Source: Gautieria morchelliformis (lineage: Eukaryota; Basidiomycota; Agaricomycetes; Gomphales; Gomphaceae). Taken from it: a DNA stretch of 64,000 bases. Of this stretch, positions 11,792-23,456 are shown piece after piece; the first letter of the stretch is position 1, and the number at the start of each line of letters is the position of its first letter. The notes beneath the pieces are model-generated. The model saw only the letters and a program-made list of their open reading frames with translations, ran no database searches and was not told the origin of the DNA. Where the stretch lies: the NCBI GenBank assembly GCA_015179125.1, contig WHVA01000410.1:1-64000 (forward strand), given 5' to 3'. Position numbers and translations under genes: made by a program.

Positions 11792-11990
11792 GGGCTTTCT
11801 TGAGCAGGAGCACCTCGTCTGTATTCTCACTCTTATATCCATACGGCTGCTTCAAATAGATTGGTTCGGGCAGTGTCGCATTGAGATAAGCATAATCTAC
11901 GTCCATTTGATGTATAGGCCAATTGTTTCTGGCTGCAATTGCGCATATGACCCATAAGGAGCTGAGTCGTGCAACAGGAGAGTAGGTTTC
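11792..11990 (-). mobile_element. isolated 199 bp fragment of Copia reverse transcriptase
   Basis: Aligns without gaps to 29795-29993 of the Copia element in this window, with six visible mismatches in 199 bases. It encodes the core motif WPIHQMDVDYAYLNATLPEP. Neither side continues into Copia sequence (CACTCACC on the left, GTGTGAATGG on the right), so it is not an ordinary truncated element. Confidence 0.88.
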
Positions 11991-12651
11991 GTGTGAATGG
12001 CCCAATTGAGTTTGTGGAACGAGGTCCTCAAGTGGAATGGCAGTTGTGGGAGTTCTTGATCACTACTCAATATTGGGAGGGGCAATACACACCTATTCAA
12101 AAGCAAACGCACCTGTAAGCATGCAATTTACCTAAAGAAAAGGTCCTGACACTCGTTGGTGTCACACAACTTCGCGACTATTAATTGAGTTCGCCACCAC
12201 TGGTTGCAATGTCGGAGAGGCTCTCACAGTGACAAAGAAGGCAGCTGGGTATGCACCTAGAGCTTTGGAAGTACCAAACATACTGTTCTAAATAATTCGG
12301 AGTCTTTGTATTCATGGTCATGTTTGAAACAACGTGTGTTACAAGCCCGTGTCAAGTCTCTGGGGACTTTGCTCCCGTGCCCTAATACGGAACGAGTCTG
12401 CGAGAGCCTTGATGCATGTTTTTTTTAAGTTGGAGTGGGAATGGGCGAGGATGCGAGTGTGAGGTATGATACAGCGAGGATGGAGTAGACGTGTTTGGAT
12501 TAGAGACTGGGGATTCGATAGCGTGGAAACGGCGGGGAAAGCAGCGAGAGCGACGACAACATGGAAAACACAGAAAACAAGGAAAACAAGGATAGCACAA
12601 GAAAAGAGAACGCATGGCGCATAGAACGTAGAACGTATGAAACACGACAGG

Positions 12652-12689
<38 letters not shown>

Positions 12690-13371
12690 AAGAATAAAAT
12701 CGTAATTCTCGAGAAACACACAGCACAGCACAACACAACGGGTGCGCGGCGCTAGGCGCAACGTCCGAAGTGTGTGTGGGGGAAACGCGCAGAGTCGGGG
12801 CATGCGTGTATATATGGGAGGTCGAGGCCGGCTTGTAGGGCACGATGCGCCACGTCTCAGGATCTTGGTCCTCGTCGTGTCTGTCGGCGTCCTTGGGGGT
12901 GCCGAAGACTTTTCAACTGGTAGGGGTGGTAGTAGATGGGTTGACGGATGACATGTTAAGAGCAGAACAGAGAACGTCAGCACAAAGCACAGGATGTCAC
13001 ATAAAGAGAAAGGAACCAGAGGAGCCTGAACGCCGAACTGGGAACGGGCGCCGCGCACGCTCCGCGAAAACCCCCTCAGACGCGGCAGTCTGCTCCATGC
13101 GCACACTATCGCGACCGAGCACCACCCACATCCCAAAAAAAAAAAAAAAAGTAAAAACGCAACAAAAAGCACACAATCGCAGCTCACCCGCTACACACAT
13201 ACCTCTTATAATGCTCCTCCCTCTCCTGCTTGCTAAACCTCCGCATCGCACTCCTCGCATACCAACCGCGTCTGCCCCAGCGTCATCCCCACTCTGGCAC
13301 CGCCCCATCCTCCGCTCCAGCACCTGCCAGTGCTCCAGGCCCTGCACCGGCTCCCGCTCCACCAGCACTTT
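11991..13371. other. no gene called; poly-A tract and low complexity
   Basis: A 37 nt A-run lies at 12652-12688. The long minus-strand frame across it (12339-13187) is an artefact of poly-Phe and low-complexity sequence. A possible final exon of the gene at 13372-15507 lies at about 13,210-13,290 on the minus strand. It reads YARSAMRRFSKQEREEHYKR between a CAG and a GTATGT. Confidence 0.5.
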
Positions 13372-15507
13372 TCACATGGTCTTGGTGCTGTTCCCGCCCC
13401 GCGCGCCCTGCCCACGCCCTCTTCGTCCGCCCCGCCCACGCCCAGCACCGCTGCCACTCCCACTCGCGCCCGCGCCGCCGCGGTGCCGACTCGCCCACCA
13501 CGCCCCGCGCATGTCTATACGCCCATAGTGCGCGCCGGCGCCCACCGTGGCCCCGTCCACGGGCGCTGCCGGCAAATAGAACGCGTCGAGGAGCGCCCCG
13601 GGGTCGCGCTCCTGCACGGTGTCCGGCGCGCCGTGCAGGTCGGCCGGGGCCCGGGGCGGGCGCTCCAGTCTGCTGCTGTCGCTGCGGAGGCCGCGGCCCG
13701 CATTGCTGTTGCGGTTGCGGTTGGCGGTTGGCGTTGCGGTTACGGTTGCGTGTGCGGTTGCGGTGGGGTTGGCGGAAGCGGCGGGGGCGGGCGGCGACTC
13801 GTGTGCCGGCGGCGCGCCCGTGCCGGGTCCCTGGTAGGCGGACATCGCCACGTCCATGGGCACGTGCGATTGCATCGCGTCTGACTGCGGGGCGGTGGCG
13901 GCGGCTGTGGACAGGGCGTCGGGGCGAGTATATGCGTACCCATACGCACCGTAGGAGGGCTGCTGCGCTTGGTCATACGCGTTTCGGAACACGTGTGGGT
14001 TCGGGATATGTGTTTGCCTGTCCGCGCCCGTGTCCATGGCAGACCCCGCGGAAAACTCGGACGGACCGACCGCTGCGCTCGTGCTTAGCCAGCCCGTCGC
14101 ATCCTCACTCGTGCGGGCGGGCCACACAGACCCCGCGGCGCTCGTGCTCGCGCTCGCGCGGCCGTACAGCGACGGCGAAAACGGAGACACAACGTCCGTT
14201 GCCGACGTAGGCCCGGACCCGGACCCCGGCGCAAGACCATAGCTCCATTGCTCGAGCGCATCGTGCGCAGAAGCCGGCGCAGGTGTCGACCCAGACCCAG
14301 ATGCGGAGCCAGACCCCGAGCCAGCCACGGCGGCACGCCGCGGGCGTGTGATGGGGTACGGGTATGAAAAGGCGTCCTCGCGCCGCCTGCCGATGGGGAC
14401 CTGGCGGGCATGTGTCGGGTTGGACACGGGGGCCGTGAGGGTCGGGATCTCAAGTTGTATGCGTGCGTTTTCGTGGGTAGGGTCTGGGGGTGGGCAAGAG
14501 CACGCGTTAGTTAGGGTGAAAGGACGGGAGAGGCATGATGCACAAGAAGAAAGGCGGAAAGCAAAAAAAATGAGGGAGAAACGAGGGGGGGATCGTAGCA
14601 GCCGCCAGCGTTGGAGAGATGAAGAGCAGGAGATGGGAATGAGAAACGACACGTACAGTGTACGGCAGTCGCAGGAGCCCCACCTGTCATATGGCCGGCG
14701 CTCCCACAGGCAGGATCTGCGGCTGGACCGGGGCGTGCAGGGGCACGGTGGAATGTAAAGGGGTGGCTGGGATCCATGTGCCAGACAGCGGCCTGTGGGC
14801 GCGGGGCGTGCAGGTGGGGGTGCGCCTCGAGAGTCGGTTGAGCTGGCTGCGGGGCCGGGGACACAGGGTGCCGCGACGGCCCCTCGCCCGGGTCCGCATC
14901 GTCGTACCGGGCCCGCTGTTTCTGCTTGCGGCGGGCCTGCCGGCGCTGCATGCGCTCCAGCATGGAAATGAGCTCCGGCAGTAGTGGGTGGAGCCTGTCC
15001 TCGTCGTCGCCATCATCCGACGCGGTGTCGGCGGGCATGGACCCCTGCACGGTGTGGGGGTCCGCAGGAGACATGTGCGGGTGCGGGTGCGGGTGCGAGT
15101 GCGAGTGCGGGTGGTTGAGGTGGTGGTGAGGGTGACCATGCGTCTGGGGCGGGGAAGGCGGGGAGGCGTGCGGGGGCGATTGTTGGTGAGGAGGATAGCT
15201 AAGCGGCTGGAGCGACGAAGGTGGGGGGGCGTGGAGGGAACCCCGACGCGACGTGCCCGGCTGGTCCCCGGTGGTTGAAAATACGCCAGGGTCGATCCCG
15301 CCGGGGCCGTACCCGGGGAGCGGGGGCGGCGGCGGCGGATTGACGGGGTGCGTTGTGGGTCCTGGGGACGGAGTCAGTACGCGCCACAACACAGAAGGAA
15401 GGGGATTTTCCGGAGATGGAAAAGGACGCACCCTGGGCCATATAGTGCGCCAAAGGATCCGTCTCAGTGGCGACGTACCACGGCACGTACGTTGGGGCGT
15501 CCGACAT
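13372..15507 (-). CDS. hypothetical low-complexity protein, three or more exons
   Basis: Start at the ATG at 15507 (MSDAPTYVPWYVATETDPLA). A GTGCGT...CCCCAG intron (15362-15431) and a GTACGT...CCCCAG intron (14484-14656) join the exons in frame. The product is Pro/His-rich at first: a PPPPPPLPGYGPGG segment, then a His-Pro alternation (about 15,050-15,125). An acidic patch (DTASDDGDDEDRLH), a basic helix (MLERMQRRQARRKQKQRARY) and Ser/Gly/Ala-rich sequence follow. An RGRGGRRGRGQG tail precedes the TGA at 13372. The tail could instead splice to an exon near 13,250 (see the entry for 11991-13371). No catalytic domain is visible. Basic-acidic segments with an RGG-like tail suggest a nuclear or RNA-associated protein, which is inference only. 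Confidence 0.55.
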
Positions 15508-18500
15508 GGAGGAAAAGAGCGGTGGATGGGAGGGTGGACATGGGGGGATTAAATAGTAGTGGAGGTGTAATACAGTACGTAAAATGTCCGTAGCCGACTC
15601 CGCACTGACTTTTGGCCAAGCTCATTCCCCGCAGACCACGCTCCCGGGTGTGGGCGCGGGCGCGTGGGCAGGCCATCCATGGTCATCGCACGTGCCGGCT
15701 GCTCCTGCGCCACCTCTACTCCCCAGGAACCGTTTCATCCAATCGGGCGATGTTGCACCGCGACTGACTGGTTGCCATGTCCCTTTTGAAACACTCGTCG
15801 CCATGTCCCTTTTTAGCCATCATCACTTGATAGTGTCGCAGAGCAAACGATAGCCTCTGGACGAGCAAGCGATAGCCTACTCCCGAGTACAATGCATCTG
15901 CGGGAACCGGCGAATTTCCGTGACGCTACTGAGCTCGGCTTGAAGGCACGACTCGAGCATTTTCCTGCGTGTCGCCTCCCACACTGGTCTCGCCTGTCCG
16001 CTTTGACTTTGCGCGTACGTCCCGAGTCTCATGCTGGCGCTCAGGCCCAGGCCCAGGCCTGTCTGCGTCTGCGTCTGATCCCCGTACTATGCGGCCCGCC
16101 GCTCGTCCGTCGAGCCACCTCGACTTCCCTTCGATCTGCCAGTGTGCGCTGCGGCGAATCCGCACGTGATGCCAGCAGGTGCATCTGCCACCGCAAGTGG
16201 CAATGGCCTTTGCGAGTAACAAATAAATGCACAATAAAAAAGATCGGTGATCGTGAGAACGAGAAACGAGGCAGCGGCTCTGCAAGAAATTTCCAGACTC
16301 GTATAGAAGAATGAATGGGACGGGTTTGGCCAAATGATACATGAAGCGAAGAAGGTTCGCTTGAAGAGATTCCCCCAAAACGGGTCAATGGGTGCCTGAT
16401 TCATGGAAATGGAAAACCCTGGCGACATACAATAACTGTCGGACGGTCACCGGCGCGTTAGAGCGAGAGGAGCCTCGAGGCGCGTGTGAGCCAGCGTCAC
16501 CGTGCGAGAACGCGTTCCCAGTCTTTTTATGTCTCCCTTTGTGAGTGCAATGCGGTGCCCGTGCACCCCTTTTCCGCAGTTTACAGGTCAGCCCAGATGC
16601 GACTCGAGCTCAGCTCCCACAGTGTAGGCGTCCCCCCCGGCGTCGCCGGTCGGGCGCCACCCAGATATCCGCCCAGCCTCCAATCACGACATGCCCAATC
16701 GCACGGGGACTCGTTTTCCACAGGCTATACCCCGTCCCCGCCCTCGATATCGATAGCCGCACATGCCTGCGGAGCTCAAATCACACAGGGTCTTCAAACA
16801 GGAAGTGGAGGGCGGCAACGTGTATTACTCCCGCTACTGACTTGTCCTCGTTCACTGCGAGGGCCTTGATCGCTCCACGGCTATCGCTGGCTGCCGTCTA
16901 CAGTCCAGACCATCCCCGAGGCCCGGAGGACCTTTTCATCAGCCCCTCACATGCCCTCACCCACTCGATCCCCCTCAAGTCACGACAATTAAATTCTCGA
17001 TCACGCTGCTGGCGACGCACGTTCAACGCGATCGCGGTCCACGTACCACATGCGCCACGAGATTACCAATTACTATAATCTCCAGGCTCCATGAGGAATG
17101 GGAAGCACCATGGAGATATCAGCCTCTGCGCCGCGGCTCTCCGTCTATCGCGAGGGCGTTCATGTGCACGCTGCATCGACTACTCCTTTTTTTCACCGCA
17201 AGCCCGCGGGCGAGGACGAGTCGACGACCCAGCCTGAGTTGCGCCTCCATGCCAACCCTGAGCGTCGCGCCGAGGCATGGGCCGTCCTCTGCTCCGCGCA
17301 GCAAGCTCGATCTCATACGTGCGTGCCCCGCGCTGCCGCTGCCGCTGCGTGGACGAGGACGGCCTGCGATGGGTCATGCGCACACACACGCCTGAAGACC
17401 AGCCAGACACTCCGCGCGGGGTACGAGTCCTCAGTCCGCACCGACCCCAGCGTACAAGACTACAAGACCGTTGCACCCGCGGGCCGCGTCGTCCAAGCTC
17501 GCGGATTTCCTCCCCCATCCACGCCATGCTCTGCACTCCCATGGTGTGGAAGTCCTCACAGCTCTGGCAACAGATCACGCACCCACCCCGTGCCCCGAGC
17601 GCCATGGCCCATCGTCCAGACCCGCCTATAGTCGTGCCAAACACCACGGGGTGCGCTACCTAACACCGTCCCCGTCAGCCCATCACCGCGCACACATGCA
17701 TCCATGTGCCATGTGCAGCTCAAATCCACCGCACCTGCACCAGGTCTCGACTCTCGTCAAAATTTCTCCGATGTGGTAAGTAACCTTCATTACTGTACTC
17801 TAGCTTCTGTTGCAAGCACTCATAATACTCTGCCAGCGCAGCCAGACACTCGGGCGGTGTACGAGTCCGCACCGACGCCGCCATACAACACTACAAGACT
17901 GTCGCATCCGCCGGCCGCAGCGTCCAAGCTCGCGGATGATATCTGGACGCACCCAGCCCGTTCCCGGTACGCCATGGTCCATGTCCCTGACCCGCCCTGT
18001 TTGTCGACTGCTCTGATTATTATCATAGCACGCTCGAGGACGTTCAAACCTGGAAATCCCGTTCGTAAATCGACACCATCACCGTACACGTCATGACACT
18101 TCACTCGTCTTTGGAGTTTGGAGCACGCCTGGGGCGTGCGGCCCCATGCAGGACAGGCCTGATCCGCAGGCCGAAGCGCAGACAGACTGGCTTCGGACGG
18201 GCTATCGTGCATGGGTGGTATCCGGACGAACATATTACGCACCGCACGAGGAGGCGCGGACAGCGTGTTTACTCGTACGCCGCCTTCGCTTCGGGTCACG
18301 CAATACACCAGGCCGAACGCGACTCGTACTGCAGGAGCCGGGGGCGTACAGTTGCGTTTACGATCCGGCGGTTCTGGGTCTGGGCAGTACGCCTTCGGGA
18401 CAGGAGAGGCCATGCATCGGGCACTAGGATCTCGTCGACGCTGCCAGCGTGCAGCATGCTCCGGACTTCCGGCGTACTTTGGGGCTATAGGACCGCGTTG

Positions 18501-19639
18501 GGGCAGCGGGTCCTGTATCGTGTATGAAGACCCACTGCTTGGCTTCTTCCTGATCCGTGTCCCGTGCCTCGTACCTATCGGGTGGTCCTCCAAGCCTTCC
18601 ATCATGGAAAAAGGAGTAGTATATTGCTTGCTCTGCAACACCATGAAGTGCTATAGAGCGCTATGTGATGCTGATAGACTACCCCTTTTCCCTGATGGGC
18701 CTCCCAGAGTACACTGCACCTGCACCCACAACCCAAACTCAAACTCCATCTCCGTCTCCGTCTCCGTCTCCATCTCAGTTCCCAAGCCTCCAACCCAAAC
18801 TCAAAACTCTAAAATTACTGTAACGACTCCACCTCCGACATTCAATCAAGCTTCATGCTTCAGCGCACCTTTTGCCCGTTAACATTTAACTTTAACTTTC
18901 TGGGTGCAGCCCGCGCGGAGCGTTACGCCCGACGCTGATTCCACACTACACAGGCACAGTCGCTACGTCCTGGTCCAAGTCCGTACAATGCCACTGTTCA
19001 CTCGCCTCCACTGTCCGTCTCGCCGCTTAATCCACAGAAGCGCCACGCATATATCTCTCGACAGCCGACACCCCCTAGCCTGCAACGCAAGGCCTTCTTT
19101 CCCTGTGCGTGATACGCAGCGGCATGGCGATGTCCATGTCCGTAAACGCCCAGACGTTTGGTGTCTGCCTGTAAATGGCGTTCGGGACCTTACGTGCGTC
19201 TGGGACCGTGACCGGTGTCTGCCAATAAATCCGCACCGTATGGACGTCGCACGCGCATCCCTCGTGTTCTGGGCGGCCAATCTTAGTGCATCCGTCACCG
19301 AGACAGACTGGTCGCTTGCCTCTAACTAGTGCCATGGGGTTGCCCCGGGCGCGGCGTGAATTACAAGTATTACCGGTATACAGATTGGTTGCAAAGGCCG
19401 CTGAGCAGCGTGGCGGCAGCCAGATGGGCACAATCTGCCCGTTTCAACTGCTGTACTTATGGCGCTGTTCCAAACTGTGTGTGGCTCAGTGTGAAGAAAA
19501 CGGCCCAAAGCAGACACTGCTCAAGAGGCATGTTTCAACGAGTCTTTTTGCGCGGTTTTCCGCCACCGTTTATGTCCCCTGGTCCGTTCCATGGCATGAC
19601 TGGCAAACGTCAAACCATCCACAAGAGCCGATGATTTTC
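15508..19639. other. GC-rich stretch without a supportable gene
   Basis: Many overlapping frames on both strands reflect high GC rather than coding. None has recognisable domains or paired splice sites. It contains a diverged direct duplication (17402-17640 and 17840-18005) and a short CCGTCT microsatellite (18742-18780). It may hold the long upstream region of the gene at 13372-15507. Confidence 0.45.
17402..18005. repeat. diverged direct duplication, two units about 440 bp apart
   Basis: Both units carry CAGCCAGACACTC, GTACGAGTCC, AGACT/AAGACT, CCGCGTCGTCCAAGCTCGCGGAT (unit 2: GCAGCGTCCAAGCTCGCGGAT) and end with GCCATGG(C/T)CCAT. Units are roughly 17402-17640 and 17840-18005. The copies differ by many substitutions and indels. 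Confidence 0.6.
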
Positions 19640-20322
19640 AATGGAGCTGCTGCCGAGATTTCGATCAGCACCACAAGCCTCGCCTGCGCTTCGTTTCGGC
19701 GTGCATGAATTAATAAATAGCGGAGAAGGTGGACAATATCATTACTTAAAATGTTGTCATTTTGAAGAATTCTACGTAGAAAGGTTACGTAAAGGCGCTC
19801 GAGATCTCGGCATTGTCCTGCGTCGATCCATCGACAACCCACAATTGGAGATTTACACAGACACGGACTTTGCTTATCTAGCCGATTCTAAATCGATCGG
19901 TAGCTATTTTTGCCTCTACGCAGGTGGCGTCATAGCTCGGCAAGAAGGCAGCCCCGCATCGCCTTATATTATCCACTGAGTACTGAAGCCGAATCAACCT
20001 TATCCCTGCCGCCAAGCATGCCCTTTGGGTACGTCATCTCTACAACGAACTTGAATTCCCTTCCAACGACCCCATCCATCTCTATTGCGACAACCTTCAA
20101 TCCATCTCCAATATCTATGATGCATCACGCTCGCACTAAACACCTTGGCGTCGAACGCCATTGGATACGAGAACTCGTCACAAACAACGAAATGGGTATA
20201 ACATATGTCAAATATGAGGATAACCTTGTGGACATCCTCCCAAAAGCTTTCCCTCTTCCTCAACACAATTTTTTGGTTCAGACATGTATTAACTTTTTCT
20301 TACTCTCTTTTCGCTCGGGGGT
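19640..20322 (+). pseudogene. Copia-type RNase H remnant
   Basis: Two frames carry the ordered signature of Ty1/Copia RNase H: LEIYTDTDFAYL, SIGSYFCLYAGG, then STEAE, and HARTKHLGVERHWIRELV in the next frame. The STEAE block lies after a stop at 19977-19979, so the gene is broken. The usual short tail follows and ends in TCGCTCGGGGG, a polypurine-like tract at about 20311-20322. It is a different Copia lineage from the element at 27939-36082, judged from protein divergence. Confidence 0.8.
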
Positions 20323-20460
20323 GTATTAAAAATAACTAGTCCCTCAAGTTAGTCAGCTAGTATTGAGTAGCCTTCAATACTAGTCGGTTACAAATACATT
20401 CTGTGTCTCCTACTCCGAGTAGGAGACTGAGAATGTATTTGTAACCGACTCATATATGTG
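20323..20460 (+). mobile_element. start of the 3' LTR of the Copia remnant, with stem-loops
   Basis: TGTATTAAAAATAACTAG directly follows the polypurine-like tract, the expected start of a 3' LTR. Within it lie a 10 bp inverted repeat (CTAGTATTGA...TCAATACTAG, about 20357-20382) and the 67 nt palindrome at 20383-20449. The LTR's right end was not found. Confidence 0.55.
20383..20449. repeat. 67 nt near-perfect palindrome
   Basis: Two 33 nt arms around a single C at 20416. Arm 1 opens GTCGGTTACAAATACATTCT and ends TCTCCTACTC; arm 2 is its reverse complement except for a 2 nt mismatch. It could extrude as a cruciform or fold as a long RNA hairpin. Confidence 0.93.
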
Positions 20461-20559
20461 ACGGGAAAATTCTGAAAGATGCAAACATGATATATTTGTT
20501 GTAAATGTAAGGGTCTAAGAGCTGAATATAAGAAGGCTGAGGAGCATTCTATTGTAATG

Positions 20560-20660
20560 TCTATTTGGTGTAGTGGTAAGGTTGTGTTCCAATGAGGTTA
20601 GAGGTCTGGGTTCAAACTGGATCCCCGACTCTGACTGAAAGGAGGGGAGGATTCTGTTGA
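20560..20660 (+). repeat. tRNA-like SINE head (pol III A and B boxes)
   Basis: An A-box-like TGGTGTAGTGG (20566-20576) and a B-box-like GGTTCAAAC (20609-20617) have tRNA spacing (33 nt between). TTCCAA lies between them where a tRNA-Gly(UCC) anticodon loop would be. Stems do not close cleanly and there is no matching acceptor end, so it is a tRNA-derived element rather than a functional tRNA gene. A T-rich run follows at about 20,700-20,720. Confidence 0.55.
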
Positions 20661-21099
20661 CAAGGGTGTGCTTGGATATTGGATGTTTTTAATCCACTTT
20701 GTTCTTTTTTTCTTTTCCCTGCACATTATCTGTTACAAATCCTGTCACATGTTCCTATAATAATGTCATATCTTTGTGCTTCCGTATTTCCCTAACACTA
20801 TCTCAGCCTCTTATATAATCGTAGCGGTGGCGGCTGCCGCCTGAGTCCCCAACTCTCTCTATTCAGAGTTTAAAACCCATTACTAACAAGGTTTCAGTTG
20901 ACCCTCATAGACCCATGCTTCGCACCGGGTTAGTTAAGGTTACCATCACACAGGGGTAGTTAATAGAATTAGAGAATTATTTGGTGGATTGAACTACATA
21001 TTTAATCAGGCTTTAGCAACACCTCTTCCTATACAATATTAGATGTTTTGTTCCCCTCCCCTAAAGAACATGGACTCTGTTCCAATTAGTGCAATGTAA

Positions 21100-21500
21100 A
21101 ACTGCCCATGGGAAAATACTGCATATTGCCAGTCTATCTATTCCCACCATGCCCTGGTGCTGCACACCAGGATATGCCTGGATGTGGCACAGCACTGGGT
21201 AGGGAGCTACTTTCAATTGGAATAAGATGTGTTTTACTTATCTGAATGAGTTTTATTTATCAGAAGTTTTATTTATCCAAGGTGTTTGACCTAACCCCTG
21301 GGTGAAGCATGGGCATCCACCCTAGCGGCAGTCCCAGTGCTTATTCCATGGATCCTTGGCGGTCTCAGGGCATCCAGGCTCATCCAATGAGTCCCCAGCA
21401 GTCCCTACCCAGCACTGTGGCACATCCAGGTGTATCCTGGTGCACAGCATGGCATGGTAGGAATAGACTTGCGATACACAGTATTTTGTTATCCCAATCT
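21100..21500. repeat. foldback element with about 95 bp inverted arms
   Basis: The segment at about 21111-21208 (GAAAATACTG...CACCAGGATATGCCTGGATGTG...GGGTAGGGAG) is closely matched by the reverse complement of about 21398-21490. About 190 bp separate the arms. Each arm itself has a small dyad (CACACCAGGATATGCCTGG). The outer flanks also resemble each other weakly. It has the form of a foldback/MITE-like element with no coding capacity. Confidence 0.75.
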
Positions 21501-21639
21501 GTTTCTTCCAATATTATTGATAGATAGTGTGTTCCATATTGCCATCATTATCATTCGCTGTTTATTTTTTCCTTGGCTGACCTCTTTTTATATCACTGTG
21601 GATAGTGGAACCATTAAAAACGTATAGGCCGACCCACTG

Positions 21640-22090
21640 GATTTCAATTTTCACTGATGCTGCCATTGAAACAGCACCCAATGAAAAACCCACTGAAAGT
21701 TTTTCAATAAATATGTTCACTGAAATTATCACTGAAGTATTTTAGGTGGTTTAGGCATTGAAAATTTCCATGATATTTTTTAATGACATTTCAGTGCAAC
21801 ATGCACCGGTAATTTACATGCCCAGCCTCATGAAATTTCAGTGAACAAGGCATGGGAACTCCAGGATATAGTCACAGAAAAAAAAGGAAGTAACACCAAT
21901 GAAAAGTCCATGAAAACTTCACTGAAAATCTGTGCGGTTGGCTGGGAAAATAATGGACGAGGAACACTGGATGTCATTGAGTTGGTAGGTGAAATTCTGT
22001 GACTGGGCATTGAATATAGGGGAGAGAGGAGGAAATAATGGCACTGAAAACACCATGGTAAGGAAATGAATCTCGACTGAAACCTCACAA
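21640..22090. repeat. CACTGAAA/TTTCAATG-rich MITE-like repeat, copy 1
   Basis: Dense short words CACTGAAA, CCAATGAAAA, ATTTCAGTG and their complements occur over about 450 bp. The same word set recurs at 53,790-54,170 and 56,640-57,000. No coding capacity; exact ends unresolved. Confidence 0.5.
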
Positions 22091-22923
22091 TGCTCACTAT
22101 CTTATTAGTTATAGTGCCGAGAATAGAGCTAGTAGAAATATGATTTTAAACTTCTAGTGGAAGTTAAATTGAGTGAGATCTGATACATCAAAGTATATGC
22201 ACATATAACCAGGTATATGCGTCTTACTACAGTATTGATAGAAGTCAGATGATTGTAGCTGGAAAGAACTGGTGAATATTTCACTGTCGAATGTAGAGTA
22301 CAAGTAGGAGTATATAACCAATTGGAAAACAATTGGTGTACTCGTGTGTTGTGAAACTAGAACAAAAGAACTAACATATGGGGTGGTAGGCATAGGCACA
22401 AACAATAGGAGTAGAAAGGAGTTACTTGTGGAATGTGATGGAGTGTAAAGTATAATGGTGGAAAGGGGATACGGGGTTGAAAGGAAATAGGAGAGACGTT
22501 CAAGACACATGCAGGGTCAACTCGCTGTGTCACATCCCTTGATCAGGTCACATGACCATCTGGTGTGTATGTCTTGGGACTGGGCTCAGTGTGTTGTACA
22601 GGTGGGATAGAGGTGTTCTGGACTCTGATAGCACATGGTATTGAGTCCTGTGGCATCGGAATAATTAGATTGGGCAGGTTAAGTGGATTCGAATGTATGT
22701 GCGTTAGCTTGGTGATCTCGGTGATTGGTCAAGGTGGGTATATGCATGTTCGGCGAGAGGTGGTTGGCTTCTCATAGTGTTAGACATTCTCATAGTGGAT
22801 GTAGTGGTGTATTCTAGAGTTTTTATAACACACTATGGTCCTAAACGGCAACTTCCTCGCTGTCCTCAAACACCATCCGCACATAGTCCTTGCTGCAATC
22901 CACAATCCCCCATCATTTGTTAC

Positions 22924-23456
22924 TCACATAGACTCAGTCCACAATGTGCAGGATTGCATTGAGATTGATGAACACCACTGGGTGCATTGTTGAATATGAC
23001 ACCACTTCCTGAGTGACATCTCTGCCAAGCAGCTCGCTCTTGCATGTTCTTGATCTCCAACAGTATCTAGGTCTTCTATCCAATCACCTTTGGGTTCCTC
23101 TACATTTCCAAGTCCTACAGCTTCCTGAAGGTCATGAATATTGTTCTCATGAAGCTGGGGTGGTGTTATGTCAGCAGGGTGATGTGGTAATTCATGAGGG
23201 TGGTGAGACACAGGGACTGATTGTGATGGTGAATTAGAGTTACTGCCTGTATTATGATAGGTTGTAGTGATCAGCAATTAAATTTTGAAAGGTAAAAATA
23301 GGGACACACCGTCAACTGTAGAATGGTATGCAGTGGGGTGTTCCTTGGCGTTGATGTTTTGATGCTTGGTCTTATGACATCCATTTGTTGCAACACGAGC
23401 AGTAGACTTGGCTTGTTGTGGCATGCATGTTGAGTGTCACAGGCTGGACAAGACAC
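22924..23456 (-). other. doubtful ORFs, possible element remnant
   Basis: Two adjacent minus-strand frames contain CPACDTQHACHNKPS and an acidic segment (GNVEEPKGDWIEDLDTVGD). The flanks are repeat-rich. No family is recognised and no exon model is supported. From 22,091 to 24,467 nothing else gene-like is seen. Confidence 0.2.

Noticed and set aside
12339..13187. 282-codon minus-strand ORF with a poly-Phe stretch
   Set aside because: Arises from the 37 nt A/T homopolymer and low-complexity DNA; no domain or start context.
13230..14210. Long plus-strand ORF over the GC-rich gene
   Set aside because: Arg/Pro/Ala-rich shadow of the minus-strand gene; no splice sites or domain.
17820..18644. 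274-codon minus-strand ORF
   Set aside because: No recognisable motif, spans the duplicated segment, and competing frames are equally long; GC-rich noise is likelier.
18742..18780. CCGTCT repeat as a regulatory array
   Set aside because: Short simple-sequence tract; no evidence beyond composition.
20560..20660. Functional tRNA gene
   Set aside because: A and B boxes are present but the cloverleaf stems do not close and no acceptor pairing is seen.
22154..22510. 118-codon minus-strand ORF, hydrophobic, Ser/Thr-rich
   Set aside because: No family resemblance, lies in AT-rich repeat-like sequence and has no supporting splice sites.
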